Positions 7,359 to 15,454 of a stretch of 64,000 bases of DNA are shown here, one piece after another. Positions within the stretch are counted from its first letter, which is position 1, and each line of letters begins with the position of its first letter. Below the pieces are notes generated by a model. That model did not search any database, was not told the origin of the DNA, and saw only the letters and a program-made list of their open reading frames with translations. A program made the position numbers and the translations under genes. Origin of the DNA: CAYNYF01 sp964401385 (GTDB lineage: Bacteria > Planctomycetota > Phycisphaerae > SM23-33); NCBI GenBank assembly GCA_964401385.1, contig CAYNYF010000003.1, forward strand, positions 1 to 64,000, in the 5' to 3' direction.

Positions 7359-9890
7359 GTGGACTCATTCACGCTGGACAAGCTGGAGTTTGACCAGGTC
7401 CGCCAGATTGTCGCCCGGTATTGCCGCTGCGCGCTGGGGCGGTCGCTGGCCGAGCGGATCGGTCCCTCCCGGCGTCCGGATACCGTGCGGCGCTGGCTGG
7501 ACGAGACCTCCCAGATGGTGCGAGCCCTCGGCGACGCGGGGCTGCCTCCTTTCGGGGGGATTACCGACATCCGCGGTGCGCTGGAGAGGGCACATCCCGG
7601 CGGCGGGGCCAACGGGGAAGACTTCGCCGCCATTGCCTCCACCCTCGACGGCGCCGGCGCGGTCCGCCGCTGGGCGGTCGGGCTGGACGAGCCGCTGGAG
7701 CTGCTGCGGGAGCTGGGCGGCCGGCTGCCGGACTTCAGCGGCGAGGTGGAGGTGGTTCGCGGCGTGATCGACAGCCGCGGGGAGGTGATGACTACGGCCT
7801 CGCCGACGCTGGGCCGGACGCGGGGCGAGATCGAGGCAACCCGCAAGCGGATCCATCAGACCATCTACGGCTATGCGCGCAGGCCCGAGGTGGCCAGGAT
7901 CCTTCAGAACCCCACGGTCACGCTTCATGAGGACCGATTCGTCCTGCCCGTCAAGGCCGAGCATCGGTACGAGCTGCCCGGCGTGGTGCACCGCGCCAGC
8001 CATACCGGGGCCACGCTCTTCGTCGAGCCGAGCGAGTCGGTGGAGCTGAACAATCGGCTGGTCGAACTCATGGACGCCGAGCGGCGAGAGATCGCCCGGC
8101 TGCTGAACGAGCTGTCGATCCACATTCACGCCCGGCACGAGGAGATCTCCTCGGCCCTGCGGACGCTGGCGCAGATCGACCTGATCGCCGCCAAGGCGCA
8201 GTACGCCACGGAGTTCGAATTCGTCGACCCGCAGATGGCCGAGCGCGGGCCGCTTCAGCTCCACCAGGCGCGCCACCCGCTGCTGATCGAACAGGCCCAC
8301 CAGGCCGAGCGCGCCGGCCCGCCCAAAGGCCGAGCTCAAGAGGTGGTGCCGATTGAGGTGCGGCTGGGGATGGATTTCGACGTGCTGGTCATCACCGGCT
8401 CGAACACCGGCGGCAAGACGGTGGCTTTGAAGACCATCGGGCTGTTGGCGATCATGGCCCAGTCGGGTCTGCACGTCCCCGCCGCCCGCGGCAGCCGGCT
8501 GCCGCTGTTCCGCGACGTGCTGCTGGACGTCGGCGACGAGCAGTCCCTCCAGCAGTCGCTGTCGACCTTCGGGGCGCACATCCGGCGAGTCCGCAGCATC
8601 CTGCGCCGGGCCGACCGGTACAGCCTGGTGCTGCTGGACGAGTTGGGCAGCGGCACCGACCCCGACGAGGGCGGCGCCATCGGCCAGGCGGTGCTGGACG
8701 AGCTGCGGCGCATCGGCTGCCTGGCCATGATCAGCACGCACCTGGGCGTTCTGAAGGCCTACGCGATCAACCACGAGCGCGTGGACAACGCCTCGGTGGA
8801 GTTCGACACGCGCACGCTGCGGCCGACCTACCACCTTCGCATCGGCGAGCCGGGCGAAAGCCACGCCATCACCGTGGCGGCCGCCATGGGGCTGCCCAAG
8901 CACGTGGTCGCCACGGCCCGGAAGCACTTCGGCCGCAAGGGCGGAACCTTCCGCCGGGCCATGCGCGCCACCGCGGCCACACGCCGGGCGTCCGAGGAGG
9001 CGCGGAGCCAGGCCGACTCGGCCCGACTGTCCGCCGAGATGCTGCAAGAGCAGTACGCCTCGAAACTGACCGACCTTCAGGGGGTGCAGGAGAGCTTTGA
9101 GAACTGGCTGGCCTCGCTGGCGGAAATACGCCAGGGCGACCAGATCTTCGTGCCCAGGCTGAACAAGACCGGCCGGCTGGTGCGGATGGAGTTCAACAAG
9201 CAGATTGCCCTGGTGGACGTGGACAACGTGCAGGTCGAGGTGGCGCTGGGCGAGCTGATGCCCGACCTGGGCCAGGCCGGCGTCCGACGGGAAATCGCTT
9301 CGCTGCGCGAACAGATCCTCTCCCAGGCTCGTCAGACCGAGGCCCTGCGACAGGAGGCCGGACGCCTCCAGACGGAATATCACCGCGCCTTGGCCCGGCA
9401 GCGCAGCCGCCAGCAGAAGTTCGAGCAGTGGCTGGAGTCGATCGGACAAGCCCGGATCGGGCAGGAGTTGCCGATCGCTCGGGCGCCCGGGTCCGGCAAG
9501 CTGGTGGAGCTGGACCTGCTCAACGGCCGGGCCAAGGTCCTCACCGCCGCCGGCCCGCTGTCGCTGGCGATACAGGAGCTGTTCCCCCAGGCCGGCCCGT
9601 TCGCCGTCCAGAAGAAGGCCTACCAGCGGGCGGTTCGCGGCCAGGGAAAGCCCGCGGACAGGAAGGATCGCCCCATGCCTCGCCGGCGTCCGGAAAGCTC
9701 GGCCGCCAGGGCCAATCGCCAGGCCGTGCTGAAGGCCGCGCCGGGCGACCGACTTTACGTCATGCCCTTCCACAAGCACGCGACCTTGATTCGGTTCAAT
9801 CACGAAAAGGACGAGGCGGTGGTGCAGTCGGGGGCCTTCGAGATGCAAATCCCCATCGCCGACCTGGAGCCGGCTCGCCAGAGACGCTGA
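7359..9890 (+). CDS. mutS2: MutS2-family ATPase lacking the Smr domain, with repeated C-terminal modules
   Basis: MutS2-type ATPase of 843 residues. The core/clamp region (LHEDRFVLPVKAEHR, HRASHTGATLFVEP) is followed by the MutS ATPase: Walker A ITGSNTGGKT (345-354), Walker B LLDELGSGTDPDEGG (Asp427, Glu428), and STHLGVLKAYA. MutS2 proteins act on branched DNA or collided ribosomes, normally with a C-terminal Smr nuclease domain. Here no Smr motif is seen. Instead, a unit of helix (FENWLASLAEI at 580; FEQWLESIGQA at 688) plus a small beta module occurs twice with a 108-residue period, and a third beta module (from about 794) ends the protein. The start is GTG with CGGAG 6 bases upstream; monocistronic. 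ATPase identity is firm; activity is not. Confidence 0.9.
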   Translation: MDSFTLDKLEFDQVRQIVARYCRCALGRSLAERIGPSRRPDTVRRWLDETSQMVRALGDAGLPPFGGITDIRGALERAHPGGGANGEDFAAIASTLDGAGAVRRWAVGLDEPLELLRELGGRLPDFSGEVEVVRGVIDSRGEVMTTASPTLGRTRGEIEATRKRIHQTIYGYARRPEVARILQNPTVTLHEDRFVLPVKAEHRYELPGVVHRASHTGATLFVEPSESVELNNRLVELMDAERREIARLLNELSIHIHARHEEISSALRTLAQIDLIAAKAQYATEFEFVDPQMAERGPLQLHQARHPLLIEQAHQAERAGPPKGRAQEVVPIEVRLGMDFDVLVITGSNTGGKTVALKTIGLLAIMAQSGLHVPAARGSRLPLFRDVLLDVGDEQSLQQSLSTFGAHIRRVRSILRRADRYSLVLLDELGSGTDPDEGGAIGQAVLDELRRIGCLAMISTHLGVLKAYAINHERVDNASVEFDTRTLRPTYHLRIGEPGESHAITVAAAMGLPKHVVATARKHFGRKGGTFRRAMRATAATRRASEEARSQADSARLSAEMLQEQYASKLTDLQGVQESFENWLASLAEIRQGDQIFVPRLNKTGRLVRMEFNKQIALVDVDNVQVEVALGELMPDLGQAGVRREIASLREQILSQARQTEALRQEAGRLQTEYHRALARQRSRQQKFEQWLESIGQARIGQELPIARAPGSGKLVELDLLNGRAKVLTAAGPLSLAIQELFPQAGPFAVQKKAYQRAVRGQGKPADRKDRPMPRRRPESSAARANRQAVLKAAPGDRLYVMPFHKHATLIRFNHEKDEAVVQSGAFEMQIPIADLEPARQRR

Positions 9891-9981
9891 CGCGATCGTG
9901 CCCTGCCGCCGGCAAGCTCGCCCGGCCCGCCGCGGGGGGCGCTTCAATCTGCAATCCGACGGGGTCAGGTGCGTGTTGGGA

Positions 9982-11400
9982 TCACGTCTTGATGGCGTCG
10001 ACGGTCGCGACCGCGACCGGCCCGAAAACGAGAATCGGCAGCCACGCCGCCAGCGCCGGTTGCAGCTCGATGTGCCGGGCGAGTTGAATGAACAGGTACA
10101 CCCCGCCGACCATGAGCACCGTCAGCGCCGCCGAGGACTTGATGTTCCGCTCGCGCGAGAGGATGAACGGCCCGGCCACCAGCAGCAAAATGATGTTGTT
10201 GAAGAACTCCGCAAACCGGCTGTGCCGGGCGAGCAATGCCTCCTGCGGCTCGGAAAGCTGCTCGGTGCGCAGCAGCCGGGTAAGCTCGCCCGTGGACAGG
10301 TAATTCAGAAAGCCCCTGGACTGCCGCAGCGTCAGCTCCCCGGGGTCCAGGTTGGACACGTACGTCAGTCGGCCGCCGTGAAGCTCCCATCCGGGCGTGG
10401 GCCCGGCGGGGCGGTAGGTCGCCCGCTCGGCGGTAAAGCAGGCCAGCTCCTTGCCGTCGCCGCTGTACGTGAATCGGGCATCGTGCAAGACCGTGCTGAC
10501 GACCTCGCCGTCGACCTGGGCCAGCTCCAGTTGCCGGCCCTCGACCTTCAGGCCCAGCGCCCGGTCCGTGACGGGCGGAGGAGTAGTGATAATGAGCTTC
10601 GCGTACGCCGAGTTGATGCCCTGGCCTTCCGGGCGGCGGCGGGCCTCGTCGACGATCTGGCCGCCGCCGACCAGGGTCGGGACAAAATCGGTGGTGGGAT
10701 CCTTCTTCCAGCCCGGGACGTGCATGGACGCCTGCGGGGCGATGCCGTGCTGCCGGGGCGCCTGGGCCGGCGCGAAAACCCATCCGCCCACGGACGCGTC
10801 GTAGATGGCCTCCGGGCCGGTAAGGTGACCGATGTTCGCGTAGCTCTGTTCACGAAGAATGATCAGCGGGTTCGCCAGGCGCCCCTCGGCGGGGAAGAAC
10901 TTACTGGCGTACCAGGAGCTTTTCTTGCCGTCGGTGATCGTTCTCACCCGCACCGAGTCCGTGCCGGACACGTCGTCCCGGCTTCGGATCAGTCGGTGTT
11001 TGACCCGTGGGATCAGCACCTCCGTATCCAGCACGATCAGCAGGTTCAGCCCGATGGCGCAGACCAGGACGGGCAGCAGCACGCGGTGCAGGCTCACTCC
11101 GCTGGCGAGCACGGCCGTCAGCTCGTTGGTGTGGTTCATTCTCGCCAGGGTGAAGGCGGCCGCGGTGACGACGATCACCCCCCCCAGCTCGCGGAAATAG
11201 GGAAGCGACTGGTATCCGTAATAGGTTCCCACCTCCTGCGCGACGACCTTGAGCGTCCTCTGATCGTCCTTGCGCGCCTTGGTGAACTCGTCCATGTTGA
11301 AGAACAGGTCAGCCACGATGCGGAGGGACATCAGCGCCACCAGGCAAAGCAACGCGCTGAGCAGGAAGTTCTTCACGATGTATTTGTCGAGCGTCTTCAT
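9982..11400 (-). CDS. lptG: LptF/LptG-family permease (LptG-like)
   Basis: Inner-membrane permease of the YjgP/YjgQ family, 472 residues, one of the two membrane subunits that with LptB extract lipopolysaccharide for export. It begins MKTLDKYIVKNFLLSALL and has three N-terminal helices (about 12-32, 65-85, 98-120), a large periplasmic domain (about 125-380) and three C-terminal helices (about 395-465). It lies 6 bases after the other permease gene, so the two form a pair. Which is F and which is G is inferred from order and from the N-terminus. Confidence 0.85.
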   Translation of the reverse strand: MKTLDKYIVKNFLLSALLCLVALMSLRIVADLFFNMDEFTKARKDDQRTLKVVAQEVGTYYGYQSLPYFRELGGVIVVTAAAFTLARMNHTNELTAVLASGVSLHRVLLPVLVCAIGLNLLIVLDTEVLIPRVKHRLIRSRDDVSGTDSVRVRTITDGKKSSWYASKFFPAEGRLANPLIILREQSYANIGHLTGPEAIYDASVGGWVFAPAQAPRQHGIAPQASMHVPGWKKDPTTDFVPTLVGGGQIVDEARRRPEGQGINSAYAKLIITTPPPVTDRALGLKVEGRQLELAQVDGEVVSTVLHDARFTYSGDGKELACFTAERATYRPAGPTPGWELHGGRLTYVSNLDPGELTLRQSRGFLNYLSTGELTRLLRTEQLSEPQEALLARHSRFAEFFNNIILLLVAGPFILSRERNIKSSAALTVLMVGGVYLFIQLARHIELQPALAAWLPILVFGPVAVATVDAIKT

Positions 11401-11406
11401 GCCGTC

Positions 11407-13062
11407 CTACCGCCTCATGGGAACCAGGTAGACGTAGGCTGTTCCCGCCGCCAGGGCCGCGATGCCGCTCCACAGGGCCACGATCCCGTAGACTTCGGGG
11501 ACGCCGGGGTTTTTGATCAGCTCCTTGCCCATAAACAGCATCACGATCACCAGCGAAGCCGGCACCGCGCTGATGGCAAAGGCCGCCAGCATCTGTCCGC
11601 CGCGGAAGATCAACCCCAGCGCCGCTCCCATCATGACCATCAGCATGCAACTGACGCCGTAGGCGATCCGCATGTGCATCTCGGCGGCGACCTTCGCCAG
11701 CAGCCGCCGGGTCACGGAGTCCAGGGCGGCGGTCATCCCGGCGACGCCCTGGCCGAGGCCGTAGCTGCCCGGATGGGCTCGCAGGTCTTGCAGGTCGATC
11801 CCCTCGCTGTCGGCGACGATCCACCGCGGAACGGCGTGCGGGCCGATCTCCTCCCTCTCTTTTGCCCGCGGGGTCGGCAGCGGCTCGCCGACGTCGGTGA
11901 TGATGACGTCCTCCAGCGTCAAGCTGACGAGGCTGGCCCTGGAGAATTCGTCCCATTCGGCCTTCACCGATGCCTCTTTCGCCGAGTACTCTCGCTCCGC
12001 CCGGTCCCCGCGGAACAGGCGAACGCGCACGGGCCGCTCGACGGCGCCGGCGGGCGCTCCGCCGGCGGCGGGGGGCTTGGCCGTCAGCACCACCTCGTGC
12101 GCTTGCAGTCTGGCCCAGGGCGCTTCGACCTCGATCCGGCTGGCCGGGCCGGTCTCGCCGGCCGCGGGCAGCTCCTTCAGCTTGACGTACTTGCCGCTGT
12201 CTTTAATGGCGCCCGCCAGATCCTGATAAAACATGAGCGTGCATATTCTTCGCTTGATCTTCCGGGCCTCGGCCTGCACCAGAAGGCTTTCTTCCGGGTG
12301 GGCCCAGACGCGGCAGAGCTTGGGCCAGTCGTACAGCTTGGGCTCATCTTCAAAGGGATTGGGCAGCTCGCCTCGTTGGATTCTTTCCTTCTGCAGTATG
12401 AGCACGCTGCGCCCGCTCTGGCGCCTGGCGGCCCAGTTCTCCGGGTCGAAGGCCACGAAGGTTTCCCCGTTCCGCTCGAAGAAGTCCAACTTGGCCCGGG
12501 AGGCCACCAGGTACAGCGCGTCGTTGGGGTCGGAGGTGTCCAGCGCGACCACGCCCTCCATCCACCCGCTGTCGGGGTCGACGCGATCGGCGTGGAGGAT
12601 CCTCCCGGAGAACTCCAGGTAGCCCTGGGTCCGGAGGCCGTGAAAGGCGATGTGCCGGAGGTTGTTCTTGACCGTGTACTGCGAGCGCCACAGCAGTCGC
12701 GGGGCGACGTAGAGCCCCAGGCCCAGCGTGATGGCGGAGACGATCAGCCCTCCCCAGATGGCCGGCGTCAGCAACGAGAGGGTGCAAATGCCACTGGCCC
12801 GGGCCGCCATCAGCTCGTTGTCCTGGCCGAACCGCCCGTAGACGATGGTGGCGGCGAACAAAGCCGCGATCGGCAGCGTCAGTGAGACCATCACCGGCAT
12901 GGAAAAGCCGAACAGCTTCAGTGCCTGGTGGCTGCTGAGCCCGCGCTCGCGGAGCGGCTCGATCACGGCAAAGACCGTCATGACCAGCGTGAGCGCCACC
13001 GTTGCCAGCGCGGTCGCCCGCAGGAGGTCCTTGCCCAGGTAGAATTTCAGGGTGCGGATCAC
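11407..13062 (-). CDS. lptF: LptF/LptG-family permease (LptF-like), enlarged periplasmic domain
   Basis: Second YjgP/YjgQ-family permease, 551 residues against about 360-390 in proteobacteria. N-terminal helices are at about 15-35, 55-75 and 100-120; FGQDNELMAARASGI is the family signature after helix 2. The extra length is in the periplasmic part (about 130-430), which would hold the jellyroll and additional strands. The last helices (about 460-545) include KELIKNPGVP. It shares a 4-base overlap with the upstream aminotransferase gene and is 6 bases from lptG, implying co-translation. Confidence 0.85.
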   Translation of the reverse strand: MIRTLKFYLGKDLLRATALATVALTLVMTVFAVIEPLRERGLSSHQALKLFGFSMPVMVSLTLPIAALFAATIVYGRFGQDNELMAARASGICTLSLLTPAIWGGLIVSAITLGLGLYVAPRLLWRSQYTVKNNLRHIAFHGLRTQGYLEFSGRILHADRVDPDSGWMEGVVALDTSDPNDALYLVASRAKLDFFERNGETFVAFDPENWAARRQSGRSVLILQKERIQRGELPNPFEDEPKLYDWPKLCRVWAHPEESLLVQAEARKIKRRICTLMFYQDLAGAIKDSGKYVKLKELPAAGETGPASRIEVEAPWARLQAHEVVLTAKPPAAGGAPAGAVERPVRVRLFRGDRAEREYSAKEASVKAEWDEFSRASLVSLTLEDVIITDVGEPLPTPRAKEREEIGPHAVPRWIVADSEGIDLQDLRAHPGSYGLGQGVAGMTAALDSVTRRLLAKVAAEMHMRIAYGVSCMLMVMMGAALGLIFRGGQMLAAFAISAVPASLVIVMLFMGKELIKNPGVPEVYGIVALWSGIAALAAGTAYVYLVPMRR

Positions 13063-14396
13063 CGGCTTTGCGCTTTGCTGGCCTTGCCCGCCCCGGCGGC
13101 AGCGCGGCCCCCCACCCGCTGGATCGCCCGGGCCAGGCGGGCGACGCCTTCACGAATCGCGGGAATGTCCACCGTACCGAACGTCAGCCGCATGTGGTTG
13201 CTTGGCACCGTCCGACGCGGGTCCGGACCGTAGCAGAACTCCCCCGGCACGTACATGACTCCCTCTGCCAGGGCCGCGGCAAACAGGGGGCTGTCCTTGC
13301 CGGTGTCCATCCACTCCGGCAGCGACAGGTAGACGTACAGTCCCCCTCCGGGGCGCGTCCACCGCGTCTGGTCCGGCTGGAACTGGCCGAGATGCTCGTG
13401 CAGCGCCTCCAGCATCGCGTCCCGCTTGGCTCGGTACCGCTGCCGCAGAAACGCCACGTGCTCTTCGTAGATGCCGCTGCTCATGGCCCGAAGCAGGACG
13501 TGCTGGGCCAGGTTCGACGAGCCGAAGTCGTGGTTGCCTTTCTGGTTCAGCACCGGCTCGGCCAGCCCGTCCGGCAGGATCGCATACCCGGTGCGGAAGC
13601 CCGGCGCGAATGGCTTGCTGAAGGTCTGGGCCAGAACCACCTGCGCGTTGTCGGCCTCGTGGCTCTTGATGCTGACCGGGGTCGCCTCCTCGCAGCTCAG
13701 CTCCCGGTAGGCGGCGTCTTCCAGCAGGCAGATCCGCCCCTCGCTGGAATACGACCGGATCAGGTCGAGCAGCGGCTTGCGGCGCTGTGCCGAAAGCGTG
13801 ATGCCCGTGGGGTTCTGGTAGTAGTCGCAGAGGTAGACGATTTTCACCCGTTTTAGCTCGCCGCTGCGCTTCAGCTCGGCCAGCGTCGCTTCCAGCGAGT
13901 CCAGCTTGATTCCGCCGTCGTCCATCTCCACTGCCCGGATATCCGCGCCCAGGCTGACCAGCGCCCCGGTGTATACGAAGTAGCTGGGCCACTCGGTGAT
14001 GACGATGTCGCCCGGGTCCAGCAGGATGTCGGCGATGATGTAGAGCAATTGCTGCGAGCCGGAAGCGATGACGACGTTGTCCGGCGTGACCGCCAGTTTC
14101 GCGGCCGATACGCCGTCCAGCTTGCAGACGTGGGCCAGCACGGCCTCCCGCAGTTCCGCCAGCCCCTCCGTGGCGCCGTATTGGAGGGCCTCCTTGCCGG
14201 CGGCCTCGTCGGAAAACAGCTCGCCGCTCAGCCGGGCGGTCTCCTCGGCCGGAAGGCTGTCCTGATCCACCAGTCCGGCCGCAAGCGAGATTAACTTCTC
14301 CTCTCGCAGGGCCGTGCTGATGAGGTAGTTGATCGGCTGCGGCGCGGTGCGCTTTGCCTTGACGGAGAATCCGAACTCTGGAAGGCTGCTGTTCAT
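13059..14396 (-). CDS. PLP-dependent class I/II aminotransferase
   Basis: Fold-type I aminotransferase, 445 residues, resembling the 2-aminoadipate/LysN-like and MocR-related group. Visible features are LQYGATEGLAELREAV, TPDNVVIASGSQQ, PLP-contacting NPTG (195-198), Asp227 in LLEDAAY, and the Schiff-base Lys261 in TFSKPFAPGFRTGY; PGGGLYVYL and MRLTFG occur near the end. It has no N-terminal DNA-binding domain, so it is an enzyme rather than a MocR regulator. The substrate cannot be read from sequence. The last 15-20 residues are a Gly/Ala/Lys-rich tail. It is first in the operon with the two Lpt permeases; a functional link to the envelope is only suggested by the overlap. Confidence 0.9.
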   Translation of the reverse strand: MNSSLPEFGFSVKAKRTAPQPINYLISTALREEKLISLAAGLVDQDSLPAEETARLSGELFSDEAAGKEALQYGATEGLAELREAVLAHVCKLDGVSAAKLAVTPDNVVIASGSQQLLYIIADILLDPGDIVITEWPSYFVYTGALVSLGADIRAVEMDDGGIKLDSLEATLAELKRSGELKRVKIVYLCDYYQNPTGITLSAQRRKPLLDLIRSYSSEGRICLLEDAAYRELSCEEATPVSIKSHEADNAQVVLAQTFSKPFAPGFRTGYAILPDGLAEPVLNQKGNHDFGSSNLAQHVLLRAMSSGIYEEHVAFLRQRYRAKRDAMLEALHEHLGQFQPDQTRWTRPGGGLYVYLSLPEWMDTGKDSPLFAAALAEGVMYVPGEFCYGPDPRRTVPSNHMRLTFGTVDIPAIREGVARLARAIQRVGGRAAAGAGKASKAQSR

Positions 14397-14424
14397 GCGT
14401 TCTCTCTCGCACTGGATCCCCTAG

Positions 14425-14454
14425 AATCTAGTTCCGCGATGAATAGCCTGTCAA
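14425..14454 (-). promoter_or_regulatory. Putative promoter of the aminotransferase-lptF-lptG operon
   Basis: On the minus strand, consensus TTGACA (complement of 14449-14454) and TAGATT (complement of 14425-14430) are separated by 18 bases; the start codon lies 29 bases downstream of the -10. It faces away from a second TTGACA promoter at 14552. Confidence 0.5.
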
Positions 14455-14551
14455 GTGCGTCGGGGGGCAATCCCTGCCCGCTGACAAACCGATGCGCTTC
14501 CCGCCCGCTCCGGCCGTGCCGGCGGCAGCGGGCGCGAATTGGCTTTCGCGC

Positions 14552-14579
14552 TTGACAGGTCCGCCCCGACCGTGACAAT
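14552..14579 (+). promoter_or_regulatory. Putative promoter of the comF-like gene
   Basis: Consensus TTGACA and GACAAT separated by 16 bases, 24 bases ahead of the ATG at 14604. Confidence 0.45.
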
Positions 14580-14603
14580 CGCCTTCGTTCAGCGGGGTTA
14601 CAT

Positions 14604-15368
14604 ATGCCATCGGTCGGCGTCGACATCCTGCGGTCGATCGTTCGCCTTGTCTGGCCGGCGACCTGCACCGCCTGCGGCAGCAACGAGGAGCTGCACGACG
14701 GGCTGTGCCGCGCTTGCAGCCGGGCGCTGCTTTCCCTGGTGGCTCTGCCGTACTGCCCGCGGTGCGGGGCGACGCTGGGGCCGGCCCTGCGGGCCGAAGA
14801 GGCCGGCTGCGCCGCCTGTCCCCCGGTGATGCCGCGCTTTGACCGGGTGCTGCGCGTCGGCCCCTACGCCGAGCCTCTCCGCCAGGCGATACACCGGATG
14901 AAGTATTACGCGAGGACGCGCCCCTGCGGCGACCTGGCCAAGCTGCTGGCCGAGCGGATCGCCGCCGACTGTGACGCCGGCGCATTCGACGTGGTGCTGG
15001 CCGTGCCCATGCACTGGCTGCGCCGACTGGCGCGCGGGCGGAACCACTCGCGCGAGCTGGCCGCGGGCGTCGCGGCGAGGCTGGCCGTGCCCATGGGCGA
15101 GGAGCTGGTCCGCGTCCGCAACACCCCTCCGCAGGTGAACCTGCCGGCCTCGAGGCGGGCGGCCAACGTCCGCGGGGCGTTCGCCGTCCCCCGTGCCCGA
15201 AGCGTTCAGGCCGCGCGCGTGCTGCTGGTGGACGACGTGATCACCACCGGGGCGACGGTCAACGAGGCCGCTCGAACGCTTCTGGCGGCCGGGGCCGCCC
15301 GCGTGACCGTCGGCGTGCTGGCCAAGACCGAGCTGCCCCGGGCATACTCCCGGCAGCTTCAGTCGTAA
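14604..15368 (+). CDS. comF: ComF-family zinc-finger phosphoribosyltransferase
   Basis: ComF-family protein, 254 residues. The N-terminal double zinc finger has CTACGS, CRACS, CPRCGA and a final CAACPP. It is followed by the type I phosphoribosyltransferase fold: RMKYYARTRPC, VPMHWLRRLARGRNHS and the PRPP-binding loop VLLVDDVITTGATVNE. ComF/GntX proteins take part in DNA uptake in competent bacteria, but homologues occur widely in non-competent species, so competence is not implied. It stands alone behind its own TTGACA promoter. Confidence 0.93.
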   Translation: MPSVGVDILRSIVRLVWPATCTACGSNEELHDGLCRACSRALLSLVALPYCPRCGATLGPALRAEEAGCAACPPVMPRFDRVLRVGPYAEPLRQAIHRMKYYARTRPCGDLAKLLAERIAADCDAGAFDVVLAVPMHWLRRLARGRNHSRELAAGVAARLAVPMGEELVRVRNTPPQVNLPASRRAANVRGAFAVPRARSVQAARVLLVDDVITTGATVNEAARTLLAAGAARVTVGVLAKTELPRAYSRQLQS

Positions 15369-15419
15369 AGCTTCGCATCCGCCGCCGGCCGCGTCCGGCG
15401 CTGTGACCTGGCGGCACGC

Positions 15420-15448
15420 TTGCCTGCCAACGGAACCAACTGTACATT
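15420..15448 (+). promoter_or_regulatory. Possible promoter of the membrane/TPR gene
   Basis: TTGCCT and TACATT spaced by 17 bases. The -10 lies only 6 bases before the ATG at 15455, so a transcript from here would be leaderless or start at a later codon. Weak. Confidence 0.25.
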
Positions 15449-15454
15449 CGGGCC

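Noticed and set aside
7365..9947. Long open frame on the minus strand opposite mutS2
   Set aside because: Mirror of a GC-rich coding gene; Arg/Gln/His/Pro-rich translation with no domain. Same for the long frames opposite lptF/lptG (9898-12885) and opposite the membrane/TPR gene (15359-17695).
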